Of a stretch of 64,000 nt of DNA, positions 49,276 through 59,859 are shown piece after piece. Under the pieces are notes generated by a model that saw only the letters and a list, made by a program, of their open reading frames with translations, did no database searches and was not told the origin of the DNA. Numbering within the stretch: the stretch's first letter is position 1; the number at the start of each line of letters is the position of its first letter. The DNA comes from Guyanagaster necrorhizus (lineage: Eukaryota; Basidiomycota; Agaricomycetes; Agaricales; Physalacriaceae), in NCBI RefSeq assembly GCF_019112545.1, contig NW_025064920.1, positions 124,001 to 188,000 on the forward strand, in the 5' to 3' direction. Both the position numbers and the translations under genes were made by a program.

Positions 49276-50408
49276 ATGCCTTCCTCGTCTCTCGTGTGGT
49301 TCATCACAGGTATATGTCATCTACTCATCTCACACCTTACTAACAACCCTTGTGTCAGGTACATCATCTGGCCTTGGCAAACGCTTCGTCCTCTCAGCTC
49401 TCGCTCGCGGGGACAGGGTTATCGCTACAGCGCGTGCTCTCTCCAAACTTGATGGGCTCTTTCCATCCACAAACCGCTTACGAACCCTGGAACTCGACGT
49501 GACGAGTAGCTATCAAGCGATCAAGTCTGTTGTCGACCAGGCCGTCGCCATATGGGGCCGTATCGACGTCTGTGTCAACAATGCAGGGATCGGCGTCAAG
49601 TCCATCTTCGAAGAGGGAGGGTGAGCCGCGCTGCGCTGGTCCACAGGGACAGTGCTCCTGGAACTGACTGATTCATGTCCGCAGGTCTGACATCTTCAGG
49701 CAGCAATTCGAGACCAACGTATTTGGTGTCATCGACGTGACGACTGCAGTGCTTCCTGCGATGCGGACCCAAAGGTCGGGAACAATTGTGCAAATCGGTA
49801 GCCGGTCCTCGTGGGTACCGGAAAGAGTTCCGGTATGTCGCATACTATTTCTGTACTCTTTCGGCTGATATGATTCTCGTTGTAGATGACAGGCACGTAT
49901 AACCATTTAACAGTAACCCAGGAGTTGCTTACGAGCATGAATTTCAGCTCCATATTCCGCCTCCAAAGCGGCGGTCCGCGGTATGTATGCATTTACTGTA
50001 CATATAAAAAAAACGAAGACGCTGATATCTTTTCCTCAAGTCTTCAGCGAGACGTTAGCTACCGAAGTCGCGCCTCTAGGTATTCGTGTGCTCATCGTCG
50101 AGCCCGCCGCGCTCGTCACGGAGCACATACTCTCTCAGCCTTTGTATATCGACAACCTCATATCGGATTACGACCACACGCGTCACCATGCTATAGGGTT
50201 CTTCGAGGGGGGCTGGTGCACCGGTGACGCCGATTTGGCAGTGGATGTCGTCGTAGACGTTGTAAGGGGGGACGGTAAGGCGAAGGGCAGGGAATGGCCG
50301 ACATATCTCGTCTTGGGACCTGGCGGCGACGTGGCGATAAGGAGCAAGTGCGAGAAAATGGTGAAAGTTTTGGATGAGTGGAAGGACGTTACTGGGGTGC
50401 TGAGTTAA
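49276..50408 (+). CDS. Short-chain dehydrogenase/reductase
   Basis: Classical SDR oxidoreductase using NAD(P)H; substrate unknown. Six exons (49276-49309, 49359-49620, 49685-49832, 49886-49892, 49948-49980, 50041-50408) sum to 852 nt, 283 residues. Motifs: cofactor loop TGTSSGLG formed across the first intron, [17 protein letters not shown], the catalytic serine region QIGSRSS, and the catalytic YSASK (Y and K about 153 and 157). C-terminal text [18 protein letters not shown] fits the substrate loop of the family. Exon 4 is only 7 nt and seems to use a GC donor (ACAG then GCACGT), the only reading I found that keeps YSASK in frame. The start is the ATG giving MPSSSLVWF. It is downstream of the MFS gene and upstream of the GST trio, so a shared pathway is possible. 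Confidence 0.9.
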
Positions 50409-51520
50409 TTGTAAGAAAGAACCATACTGTGAAGAAGGATCCTCAGCATCTACCGAATGAAGGACTTGGATTGTTCGTGTCCTGTAATATGTGTTGTGTA
50501 GATCCAGTAACCGTGTTGTAAAATCCGGCGAGAACAGCATACAAGATTTTTCTTATCTCTCTTAAAAGGTCGGTTTTTTTGGACTCAAAACCTTGCGGAG
50601 CCAATACAACGCGAGGGCACAGAGTAAAGGTCGTCGTTCGTTTAGGGACATTGATAAAATTTTTTCCAAGTTTAGCTTTCCCCCGAAATTCTCGTGTCCA
50701 AAAAAACGGCTTACGGAATCAAAAACTCACACGAGGGGTTCAGTAAATGGCCTCTATTTCCACCCTAAACTCGGTGCCCGAGCCCCACGGAGAGAAAGCC
50801 ATGGCCCATGCAAGGGAGGGATCACGTAAGTGCTCGTTAGGATCATATTTGCTGATTTTTTTTCCCGTCTTTTAGACGAAGAGAGACGAGTGTGGTATAA
50901 TGATGACGAATTAACACTGGGCAGCCGGTCACTTTTAAAAGGATACCTAGACCGGGTAGATATGACACAAGGCGCCAGTAATAGGGGCCCAAGCCACGGT
51001 GACGCGTAGTACTCGGCAAGTGGTTGCAAGTCACAAGTTCGAAACGCGCCTCGCAAGCCGACGCTCCGGAATGCCTAAATATAGATTATCTGGAAGGGTC
51101 TATGGAACGTTACTTCTCAATGACGAGCCAGCATCAGAATCTGGGGGAGTAAGTAGCATGTCTTGACTATACTGGTGGCAGTGGCAGTGGGAGCCTGAGG
51201 ATGGAAAGCGAACAATGGTAGCGGGAGACGTGACAAGGCAGTCCTGTGGGGGACGAGAGGAAGAGAATGCTGCCTCATTCCCAGTGTGATATTTCTCGAT
51301 ATATGGGAATGTAGTCAATGATCTTAACATTTCCGTTTCATTCGTCCTCATCAAGCTCTCTTACATGCATAACCAAAGGAGATGTGCCAAATTGTAATAA
51401 TCCCGATGAAGAGCTCGTCTTGTTCCAATCATTTGCCCAACCTTAGTAGACCACGGTTAATGGATTTACACAACCTTTTACAGGACACGAACGAGTACTA
51501 TGAAACCGAGAACAATAATA
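50409..51520. other. Intergenic between convergent genes
   Basis: About 1.1 kb between the ends of the SDR (+) and GST1 (-). It contains the SINE-like head described below, and its right part (from about 51325) is the left edge of the GST tandem duplication. Confidence 0.5.
50984..51055 (+). repeat. tRNA-derived SINE-like head (tentative)
   Basis: The sequence has, in order, a box A-like AAGCCACGGTG, an AGTACTCGGC stretch usual in tRNA-related SINE heads, and a box B-like AAGTTCGAAACGC. It resembles a worn RNA polymerase III promoter. No stem set of a working tRNA can be folded, and I see no poly(A) tail or target-site duplication. Confidence 0.3.
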
Positions 51521-52332
51521 TCAAAGAATAGCTTCGTATGGCAAAAAGCTATCCAGGTACTTCACCCACTTCCCTCCATTCCAGCTGCCAACATCTCTCC
51601 ACTCCTTACTGTCTTTCCCCAAAGCCATCCGACAGTGCCTCAGAAACGCTGCGAGAACAGCATCCGCAAAACACGGCTCACTCCCCATAATAAATGGCCC
51701 CTCGTTCCCTTCGAACCACTTGTCGAGTGTCCTCAAACTAGCCATGGCCTTCTCCCACGCCTTTACCTTGTCCCCATCAAACAAGGCCTCAAGGCTCACC
51801 CCCTGCCTCGCTAACCTACCCTTCCAATACTCTGCCGTCCTATCGGTCAACTTTGGCATGATACCTTCGATCACGAACCCGCGAAATGGACCAAATAGTA
51901 CGTCAGACACCGCGTCGCGGAACGCGAGCTGTAGTGGCATTGTTCCGGCAGGGACAAGTGTAGGTCCAGAAGGATATGTTTTGTCGAGATATGCTGCGAT
52001 AGCAGCAGACTCTGATACGACGGCGCCAGTGGCGTGGTCCTGGATGATGGGCACCGTGTACAAGGGCGTGACTCCGTCGTGTCTGGTGCCAGTAGGAGCA
52101 GCACCAATCTGCTTGGCGAGGGCTTCGACGTCGGGAAGTTCGACATAAACAGTTTGATATGGTACTTTTTTCATATTTAGGGAATATCTATGACCGTACG
52201 TTGTTAGGCATATTGATATACGATATACAACGCGTACACGCACCTCGTTCGCCACGTATTTGCAGACCCTGGAGAGTCCGGAAGCTTGTTTGGAATATCG
52301 TACAGGGTCACTTGGATTAGCTTGGTAGACAT
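51521..52332 (-). CDS. Glutathione S-transferase, etherase-like class (GST1)
   Basis: Fungal GST resembling the GTE/etherase-related class (relatives of bacterial LigE/LigF and fungal UstS), which acts on xenobiotics, wood-derived aromatics or specialised metabolites. Two exons (52244-52332, 51521-52187) sum to 756 nt, 251 residues. The N-terminal thioredoxin-like domain starts TLYDIPNKLPDSPGS and contains SLNMKKVPYQTVYVELPD, with the cis-proline/glutathione segment PLYTVPIIQDHATGAVVSES and AAIAAYLDKTYP. The C-terminal helical domain has KAWEKAMASLRTLDKWFEG and GSEPCFADAVLAAFLRH. This is the catalytic-serine type rather than tyrosine. It has a tandem twin at 53129 and a more distant paralogue at 54641. 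The start is the ATG giving MSTKLIQV, about 40 nt downstream of a TATA box. Confidence 0.92.
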
Positions 52333-52370
52333 CTTGCTGCGTCGATTCTACGGAGACGCGTGGGTCAGAT

Positions 52371-52378
52371 TTTTATAC
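52371..52378 (-). promoter_or_regulatory. TATA box of GST1
   Basis: The minus strand reads CTCGAGTATAAAAA, about 40 nt before the ATG. The same sequence stands at the same place before GST2, so it was copied with the gene and kept. Confidence 0.5.
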
Positions 52379-53128
52379 TCGAGAAGACTATTCAACGGGC
52401 CCGAGAGAATTCTATTTCTTACTAAGCGTCTGATTCATTTCCGTGCTTTCAGGGAATTACCCAGGCGTTTCGGGAGGTGCGAAAACGCAGTTGGAAAGAC
52501 CCAACGACGTCCTTAGATCATTGCTTCACGACAGCCATGCAGCGTAATTGGCTATAACAAATATCTTGAAGAGTACTTAAAGGTTCACTGTAGAAAATGA
52601 CGTGAACAAAGGCGGCCTAAAAGCGTTAGAATGACGTACATCATGATCAGAAGCACTTGTGTGGATGTTGACGCTTCCGGGAATTTGTAGTCATGTTCTT
52701 GATGTCCTCTCTACTATGGTTATCGTCACGAAAGAACAGAGCCAAGTCTAGTGCGAGTCCAGCAAGTACAGAAAAATGTCAAGTTCGGGACCATGTGCGG
52801 TTCCTCAGAAACTGGCCATCAACGAGCAATCTGTGTATTTTCCTGGACATTGTTACATTGAAGCTCGGACTGAGTGATATTTCTCTGTGCAGACAAGATC
52901 AAGATATAATTGAGTGAAGCATGAATTGGTTTGCTTATTGGGCCGGAGTCCGGCTTAGTCAATGGTCTCAACGTTGCCGTCTCATTCGTCCTCATCAAGC
53001 TCTCTTACATGTAACTCTGATATTGTTCTGTTTAATTCATTCCTCAACTTTAGTAGAGCCACGGTTACTGGATTTACACAACCTTTTACAGGACACGAAC
53101 GAGTACTATGAAACTGAGAACAATAATA
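52379..53128. other. Spacer between GST1 and GST2
   Basis: Upstream region of GST1 plus the 3' flank of GST2. It belongs to the tandem units and has no gene of its own. Confidence 0.5.
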
Positions 53129-53929
53129 TCAAAGAATAGCTTCGTATGGCGAAAAGCTATCCAGGTACTTCACCCACTTCCCTCCGTTCCAGCTGCCAAC
53201 ATCTTTCCACTCCTTACTGTCCTTCCCCAAAGCCATCTGAGAGTGCCTCAGAAACCCTGCAAGAACAGCATCCGCAAAACACGGTTCATTCCCCATAATA
53301 AATGGCCCCTCGTTCCCTTCGAACCACTTGTCGAGTGTCCTCAAACTGGCCATGGCCTTCTCCCACGCCTTCACCTTGTCCCCATCAAACAAGTCCTCAA
53401 GGTTCCCCCCCTGCTTCACAAACTTACCCTTCCAATACTCTGCCGTCCTATCGGTCAACTTTGGCATGATGCCTTCGATCACGAACCCGCGAAATGGACC
53501 AAATAGTACGTCAGACACCGCGTCGCGAAACGCGAGCTGTAGTGGCATTGTTCCGGCAGGGACAAGTGTAAGTCCAGAAGGATATGTTTTGTCGAGATAT
53601 GCTGCGATAGCAGCAGACTCTGATACGACGGCGCCAGTGGCGTGGTCCTGGATGATGGGCACCGTGTACAAGGGTGTGACTCCGTCTTGTTTGGTGCTAG
53701 TAGGAGCAGCACCAATCCGTTTGGCGAGGGCTTCGATGTCGGGGAGTTCGACATAAACAGTTTGGTATGGGAGGTTTTTCATATTTAGAGAATACCTATG
53801 ACCGTACGGGTTAGAGTGCCCCACTGGAATATCGATGTACACGTACCTCGCTCGCCACGTCGTTGGAGACCCCGGAGAGTCAGGAAGCTTGGTTGGAATG
53901 TCGTACAGGGTGATTAGCTTGGAAGACAT
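53129..53929 (-). CDS. Glutathione S-transferase, etherase-like class (GST2)
   Basis: Tandem twin of GST1. Two exons (53847-53929, 53129-53795) sum to 750 nt, 249 residues. It begins MSSKLITLYDIPTKLPDSPG and matches GST1 closely over the whole length; the longest differing patch is the linker KFVKQGGNLEDLF against RLARQGVSLEALF. The intron sits at the same codon but its body has changed, and it is also open in frame, so retention would add 17 residues (YVYIDIPVGHSNPYGHR). All motifs named for GST1 are intact. The start follows a TATA box copy at about 37 nt. Confidence 0.92.
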   Translation of the reverse strand: MSSKLITLYDIPTKLPDSPGSPTTWRARYVYIDIPVGHSNPYGHRYSLNMKNLPYQTVYVELPDIEALAKRIGAAPTSTKQDGVTPLYTVPIIQDHATGAVVSESAAIAAYLDKTYPSGLTLVPAGTMPLQLAFRDAVSDVLFGPFRGFVIEGIMPKLTDRTAEYWKGKFVKQGGNLEDLFDGDKVKAWEKAMASLRTLDKWFEGNEGPFIMGNEPCFADAVLAGFLRHSQMALGKDSKEWKDVGSWNGGKWVKYLDSFSPYEAIL

Positions 53930-53965
53930 CTTGTTGTATCGATTCTACAGAGACGCGTAGGTCAG

Positions 53966-53973
53966 TTTTTTAT
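53966..53973 (-). promoter_or_regulatory. TATA box of GST2
   Basis: The minus strand reads CTCGAGTATAAAAAA, about 37 nt upstream of the ATG, and corresponds to the box before GST1. Confidence 0.5.
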
Positions 53974-54640
53974 ACTCGAGTGGACTATTCAACATGTAAG
54001 AGAGAATTCTATTACTTACTAATTGTCTGATTCATTTCCCGGTTTTTCAGGGAATTATTCAGGCGTTTTGTAATGTAGCTCGGGAGGTGCGAAATCGCAG
54101 TTGGCAAGAACCAATGATGTCCCTAGATCACTGCTTCGTCACGACAGTCATGCAGCGTAGTTGCCTATAACGAATATCTTGAAGAGTGCGTAAAGGTTCA
54201 CTCTAAAAATGATGTGAAGAAAGGCGGCCTAAAAACGTTAGAATAACGTACATGATCAGAAGAACCTGTGTTTGTTCCGATTTTATGCCGCCGGCAACCT
54301 GTAGTCGTTCTTGATGTCCTTCTCTTCTACTATGGCTATCGTCGACGAAAGAAGACGACCAAGCCTAGTACGAGTCTGGCAAGCAAGAAAAATCTCAACG
54401 AGCAATCTGCGCAATCTTCTTAGTAATAATCCATGGGCGTTGTTAAAAGCCTTGGACTGACTTACACTTCTCTGTGCAGACAAGATCAAGATATGATTAA
54501 ATTTGAAGCATGACAGAGTCCGTCTGCTCGCGTATTCATTAAGGCCACCTCGGTACTCGAACACGGCTGAGGTTCGGAAATGTTCAAGCGCATTAAAATT
54601 GACATCAGGCGTAATAGATGCTAGGGTTAGGGTTCCATTT
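53974..54640. other. Upstream region of GST2, downstream of GST3
   Basis: About 670 nt, mostly the GST2 promoter side of duplication unit 2. It contains TAGGGTTAGGGTT at about 54622-54634, too short to be a telomere. No gene. Confidence 0.45.
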
Positions 54641-55425
54641 TCACTCATACCGACTAAACCTGTCCATTAATTTTCCCCACCTCCCATCATGCCAATTCGC
54701 CATTTCCTTCCATTCCTGGCTCTCCCTTCCAAGGATACCCCTCGTAAACCTCAGAAATGCACACAGAACAACATCCGCAAAGGATGGTTCGCTCCCCATA
54801 ACGAATTCGAAGCCTTCCTTCGGGAGCCATTTGTCAATCTTGCTTAGTCCCGCCTGTACTTTCGCCCACTGCTTCTCCCTCTCCTCTCCCTCTGGGACCT
54901 TCACGACTACTCCCAACCCCTCCAGTCTCTTAATCAAGTATAGTTTCGTCGGATCGTTCAATATTTCGCCGCCCCAGAAGAACGGACGCGTCGGAACGAA
55001 GCTCTCCGCTACGCCTTCACGGAACGCGAGTTGCAGAACCTTCGTGCCTACAGGAATGAGCATAGGCCCGGAGGTGGGGTAAGTTTTGTCGAGGTATTCT
55101 GCGATAGCGGCAGACTCTGATATCACGGCACCAGTAGATGGATCCTGGATGATGGGTATAGTGTAGAGTGGCGTCTTCCCATCTGGCTTGACACCAGTGG
55201 GAGGAGCTCCGATACGTATTGCTAGAGCCTCAACATCGGGAAGCTCGACCCAGACGACTTGGAATTCCAGGTTCTTGATGCTGAGGGAATACCTGATGGA
55301 CATTGATCAGTGCCTACATTCCGGATCGGGGACCTGGGAACATACCTCGTACGCCACGTCGTCGATGAGCCGGGTGCATCGGGATCTTTGGTCGGCATGT
55401 CGTATAGTGTGATCAACGCGGACAT
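54641..55425 (-). CDS. Glutathione S-transferase, etherase-like class (GST3)
   Basis: Third member of the GST cluster, more distant from the other two. Two exons (55346-55425, 54641-55292) sum to 732 nt, 243 residues. The single intron lies at the same codon as in GST1 and GST2. It starts TLYDMPTKDPDAPGSSTTW after MSALI, then SLSIKNLEFQVVWVELPDVE, PLYTIPIIQDPSTGAVISES and AAIAEYLDKTYP. The C-terminal half keeps FVMGSEPSFADVVLCAFLR but diverges in between (RPFFWGGEI in place of GPFRGFVIEGI). It probably has a different substrate range. It lacks the conserved TATA box of the twins. Confidence 0.9.
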
Positions 55426-57615
55426 TATTATGTTCTATAGAAGCTACGTTAGCCCGGGTTATATGGGATGGTAGTATTAAAACGTCTTACGAAAGATGAC
55501 AGTCATTTCCCGATATTTCGGCGATTGCTTTGTCATATCTTCGGAGAACCAGGTGGTGCCAGGACAATTATACCCGTCGGAACCATGTCAGTCCATTGAT
55601 CTGCATCTATCCCTGCGCGCCAGCATCTCTGCAAACGCCTTCATTAGTCGGGAATCTAATGTATCCAAATGGACGAGTTGGGAAGGGATCCAAATAATTG
55701 TTCGGAACATTAGGAACGTCTGTGTACCATATGATCCAGGTTCTTGTATCTTTGTATACTGCGCGAACACAACCGTGGAATGTCCAGGTTACATGAATGT
55801 CTGGGTAAGAAGTATCAAGCCGAGTCCGTGTCGGGTACAGCAATTCGGATATGACTATTCCCGTAGAAGATAGGTTGTGTCCTAGGTGCATGTAGATATA
55901 TGAAGCCGACAAGGAAGAAGCTCGATTGCTTACAAGACGTGCTTGAGAAGTTCCGTTTCGGTGTGACCAATATCGTCATTGCAGCCATGCATGCATCCAT
56001 TTCTGGGACAGGTATGTCCACGCAGCTCAAGATGCTGATGTCATGATAAAAGCGGATCGAAATGTGATTTCCACCTGCGGATACCCTACAACGAGATGCG
56101 GTAGACCTGCATATTGCCATGAGCTGGAAACATTGAAGAGGCGGTCATGCTCACCATCAGTTGGCCTGAACAACGGAACTTTCCTTTCCTTTCTGTTCTC
56201 TCTTCGAACTCCCAGCAAGGACAAAATGCTTGGTTTCAACGACCCGTTCAATTATGGATGGAGTCGCAACGAATCAGTCAAAGATGTGGTTTCTGTTATG
56301 ATCTCATTTCGGTGGGGGTGTTCCAATCCATCGAACTGATACTCATGGCTAAGGGACAGGGCTGTTCCATGCGTGCCAATAGTACCTGGGTGATGTTATA
56401 GGGATATCCGTGAACAAGAGACAGGAGCGTACCCATTAGCATACCGACATTTTATGCCTGGGGAACCAATAACAGCCATGATGCTTGAAGTGTCATTACC
56501 AGCGCATGTGCTTGGCTCGAAAGATCCCCCACATTCCAGCCAGGCGAAGCCCCACATTGAGGGTAGAAAAACAGTATCTTTACGCTCTTCAGAGAGAGAG
56601 GACTGGAGCGTAAGCATAGATAAGGCCTTTTAAGATACGCTGCGGTCGCCAGGCAGCCAGAACTGACGGTCACGGCGGAGAGGAGAGAAGCCACAACGTG
56701 CTGAGCACTGCTGTCCGACGGAGCCTCGGCTTTTATTAAACTCGCCGGAGTGTCACGGTCACATGTTTAGACTCTTTCGTGTCTTCCGAGTCGTTAGCCG
56801 TCTTCCCTCCCATCACTTGCTATCACCAACGACATATGATGTTTTTCACGTCTATTTTCTCCCATTTTTCAAGGTCGGCTAGGCTTGCATCATGATGTGG
56901 AAGTCATTGTACTCCACAAGGTTGCCAAGTTCCAACGGTACAGGACTCAGTTACGCTCATCTGCCACAGACCACTATACCTCTTCGGAATGCGCGATTCA
57001 GCCCCAAAGCTACCCCATATAGTGTCACCTTCTAACTAAGATATCTACTGGTATTTGGCAGACAAGGAGCCACAAGAAACAGTTCAATCCTGCGAGAAGC
57101 TCCTACCATGCATTTCGAAGTTAGATCTCCCTACTATTCATTATTTTTAGATGATCTTAGAAGGTTCTTTGACAGCTCACGGTAAATATACTCTGCCTAA
57201 ATAATGAAAAGAAACGTAAGATGACATCGAGGAGATGCATACCAAAGGGTTTCAGTCCTACAGACGCCCCACCGCAGTCCGGCGTTTATTCTGACAAAAA
57301 CCCGATGATCCCCTTCTTTATGGAATGTAAAGGGTCCCCGATTGGCGGACAGGTGTGTCCTTCCCACCATACAGTGCGCGCTTTATGCCATTGCTCGATC
57401 AATAGAAAACCTGGCCCGCTTCTTTACACTCACCCCCACTGACAAACATGAGTATGTTTCGAGCTTCCTCAGCGTGGTGCGATCGCTCATTCAGCTTTAG
57501 TCAGCACAGAACTGCTAATCTCCCTGCGAATCACCGTGGTTTGCACATTCGTCATGTCTATTATTACATACGTCTACTGGGATGAAATCAGTACGTAGAG
57601 CCTCACTCCATACGT
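55426..57615. other. Intergenic, no supported gene
   Basis: About 2.2 kb. An ATG frame of 125 codons at 55496-55873 and others near 56043-56401 and 57221-57442 have no recognisable domain or splice chain. Confidence 0.45.
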
Positions 57616-57984
57616 GTGGCTCCACCCATTACCTATGTCTTCTTTCCAGGGAAATTCTATCGAGTTAATCTCACGAAGCTACTCGTGGCGCTAGTCTTCT
57701 GCGCCTTGCTTATGCAGCTCCGAGTCGATATCTGGCTTCCGACGTCAGATATACTGTACAGGTTCATGGGATGTTTCACCAGGAGTATCCTCGTTGGAGC
57801 CGCATTAATCATCACCAGTGCTGCTCGCATGATGTCCATCGTAATGATTTTCCATATTATCATTATGATCTCGCGTTTCGCGCTTTACAGGCCCGAACTT
57901 CTACTGTTCGAGCTGGTCGTTTACAGGTCATTGCGCATCTCTGAAGCAGCACTAAGCTGGTTGTTAGCAGAAGTAGACTCATAA
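57616..57984 (+). pseudogene. Fragment of a multi-pass membrane protein
   Basis: A 122-codon frame without an ATG at its start encodes at least two long hydrophobic helices (KLLVALVFCALLMQLRVDIW and TRSILVGAALIITSAARMMS, then IVMIFHIIIMI). The pattern of a helix, then an S/T-D-I-L-x-R loop, then a second helix recalls the C-terminal part of the DUF6534-type membrane proteins common in Agaricomycetes, but the match is loose. No complete gene could be built around it. Confidence 0.25.
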
Positions 57985-58546
57985 TACTCGTACCATCTGC
58001 CATATTTTCTGCTTCATTAATTCTAGTGTTCCTCTAGATGGATGACGAGATCTTTCAAAGTCGATAGCGACCTAATCTTACGTAGAGAAATGATAAGAGC
58101 TTGTTCTTGGCTCATACATCATCTATCGATATCAGTTCTGTTGATTATAAGCCAGGAAAGACTTAGGCATAGAGAGTTTTAGTGTAGATTATATCGGGTA
58201 CCGGACTTGATTCAGTTATTGCTAGTGTTCACTGCTATTGGTGTACAAGGTTCGTACTTTCGAGTCAAAGCCTAAAGGCGCAAGGTGTGAAACCTATATT
58301 AAAAAATAGAATGCACCACCCCTCTGACGGAAGAGACCTGCATCAGACCGAGAGCATAGATAATTTTAAAATAGGCAGAAGCTAACAGCAGGAGGGTGGC
58401 CTTTGAAAGAGCCCTGGATAGTTCATACTCGCATGAATTCAAAAAGTTTGCTTATGGAATCGCATCATTGATGCTTTCAAGAGCCTGCGAACTTTGTCTT
58501 CATCTCACCAGTCCTTCTGATAGAGGCCTCCATCTTCAATGGCGTC
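57985..58546. other. Intergenic, left of the CpG-depleted block
   Basis: About 560 nt with no gene. A 75-codon frame at 58396-58623 crosses into the CpG-poor block and may be repeat-derived. Confidence 0.4.
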
Positions 58547-59337
58547 GATGGCTGGACTGTATTAATGCTGGCAAGCATAGAAACTGGAGGGCTGTTGTTG
58601 AGGCTTCACTCCACCTGTCTTGATATGCATGTGATCACAAAGTCCCATTGACATTCTCCTATAACACTGCTGTTGATTGGCCTCCTTGATGCAGAAATGG
58701 TCCTGTCCGATATGTTGAGGCAAGAAGGACATATGGTGGCTAATGGAGTGATAGGGTGGGGAGCTCAAGAGAGGTGATCTTAGAAGGAAAGTGATCTTAT
58801 GATAGATGACATGCATAGACAAAAGGGGGTGTCTTTTGCAAGTGCTGTGGCTGATTGTTACTCTGCAGTTGCCAGTTGTCAGGTCAACTGAAAGTCACTC
58901 CCAGTGCCCAATGCTGACTCCTAAATGTTGGGAGGCCAAAACCACTCAGCAACTAAATTGTTGTGGCATTGGTAACAGGTGAGATGCTGAAGGAGGACAA
59001 TCATGCCTTCATCTATTTCTTTGTCACAAGCTCAATAGCTGGTAGTTCCTTTCCTGTTATCTAGAGCTCATTGGCTGCTGATGGTGTTGGCATTGGTGAG
59101 ATGTCATGTTAAGTCAATATTCTCTATGCAGCTCATCAGCTTGTTTCAGATGGATCAGAACATATGCATATGGTTCCAGCAAACCATACACCCAAGAACC
59201 ATTATAACATAAATGGAACAAATCAAAGTGTATATTGAAAACCCAAAAACATTGATGTATATAGGAGTTACAAGTTTGGAAAAAAAAGGGTGGTGATATG
59301 TTAAATCTTGAGCACAAAGATCAATGCACTAGGAATC
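58547..59337. repeat. CpG-depleted DNA flanking the old LTR
   Basis: One CG (58708) occurs from 58547 to 59337, and none from 58710 to the next at 59343. TG and CA are frequent and no frame is open. It is probably part of another old transposable element or of host DNA mutated together with the adjacent LTR element. Confidence 0.5.
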
Positions 59338-59859
59338 TGTTACGATTTTTCCTATTTTCTTTTCCTTTTCCTTCAGAAATGACCCCTATCCTTGCTTAGT
59401 TAGGGCACTTAGGCCAGTGCTTAGAACCATGGGAATGCTTAGCTCAGCAACCCAGTCAGTCATTGTCTTATCATGCTGCTGTGTGCTGTGAAGAGAGAGA
59501 TAATACTCTTTTTGTTCTCCAACTGTGGTGCAGCAGTAACAGCATAACAGCAAGACAACAGCCTTTGTGGAGAGCCTGGCAACAGCAGAGGTAACAGCTC
59601 TACAGCAGAACAATATCTTTTGTGAACAGTTATTAATAGCTAGATAACAGAACAGTATTTAAGTAGCACTATTTTTGCTGAAGTAGTTCCAGTGTTAAGC
59701 TAAAGTTTATTCTTCACCATCCACTCTTGAGCTCAAGCTTCTTGCCATGCCTTGAACCACTACTGCTATTACCTTGTGAACTCAGTCAGTCTAATCTGAA
59801 GTGCGAGGTTCTAAACTGTTTATCATGTGTTAATAGTCATATGGAATTTAGGCTTAACA
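59338..59859 (+). repeat. LTR of an old Ty3-like retroelement
   Basis: 522 nt beginning TGTTACGA and ending GCTTAACA, so the ends form the short inverted pair TGTTA/TAACA. It is related along its length to the LTR at 62690-63120; shared words include AGCTAAAGTTTATTC, GAAGTGCGAGG and TTTATCATGTGT. It holds only two CGs (59343 and one within GTGCGAGG). Confidence 0.8.

Larger units (their letters stand above)
51325..52915. repeat. GST tandem duplication, unit 1
   Basis: This block and 52969-54510 are near copies in direct orientation with an offset of about 1.61-1.64 kb. Shared landmarks: TTCGTCCTCATCAAGCTCTC at about 51339 and 52986, GGATTTACACAACC at about 51463 and 53070, the whole GST coding region, its TATA box, and ACTATGG(T/C)TATCGTC at about 52713 and 54330. 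The two units are separated by only about 50 nt. Confidence 0.8.
52969..54510. repeat. GST tandem duplication, unit 2
   Basis: Second copy of the block at 51325-52915, carrying GST2. Differences are scattered substitutions and small indels. The 5' flank of GST2 diverges more than the coding part. Confidence 0.8.

Noticed and set aside
54622..54634. Telomere-like TAGGGTTAGGGTT
   Set aside because: Only two repeat units, inside a gene cluster and just downstream of GST3; far too short for a telomere or a convincing interstitial array.
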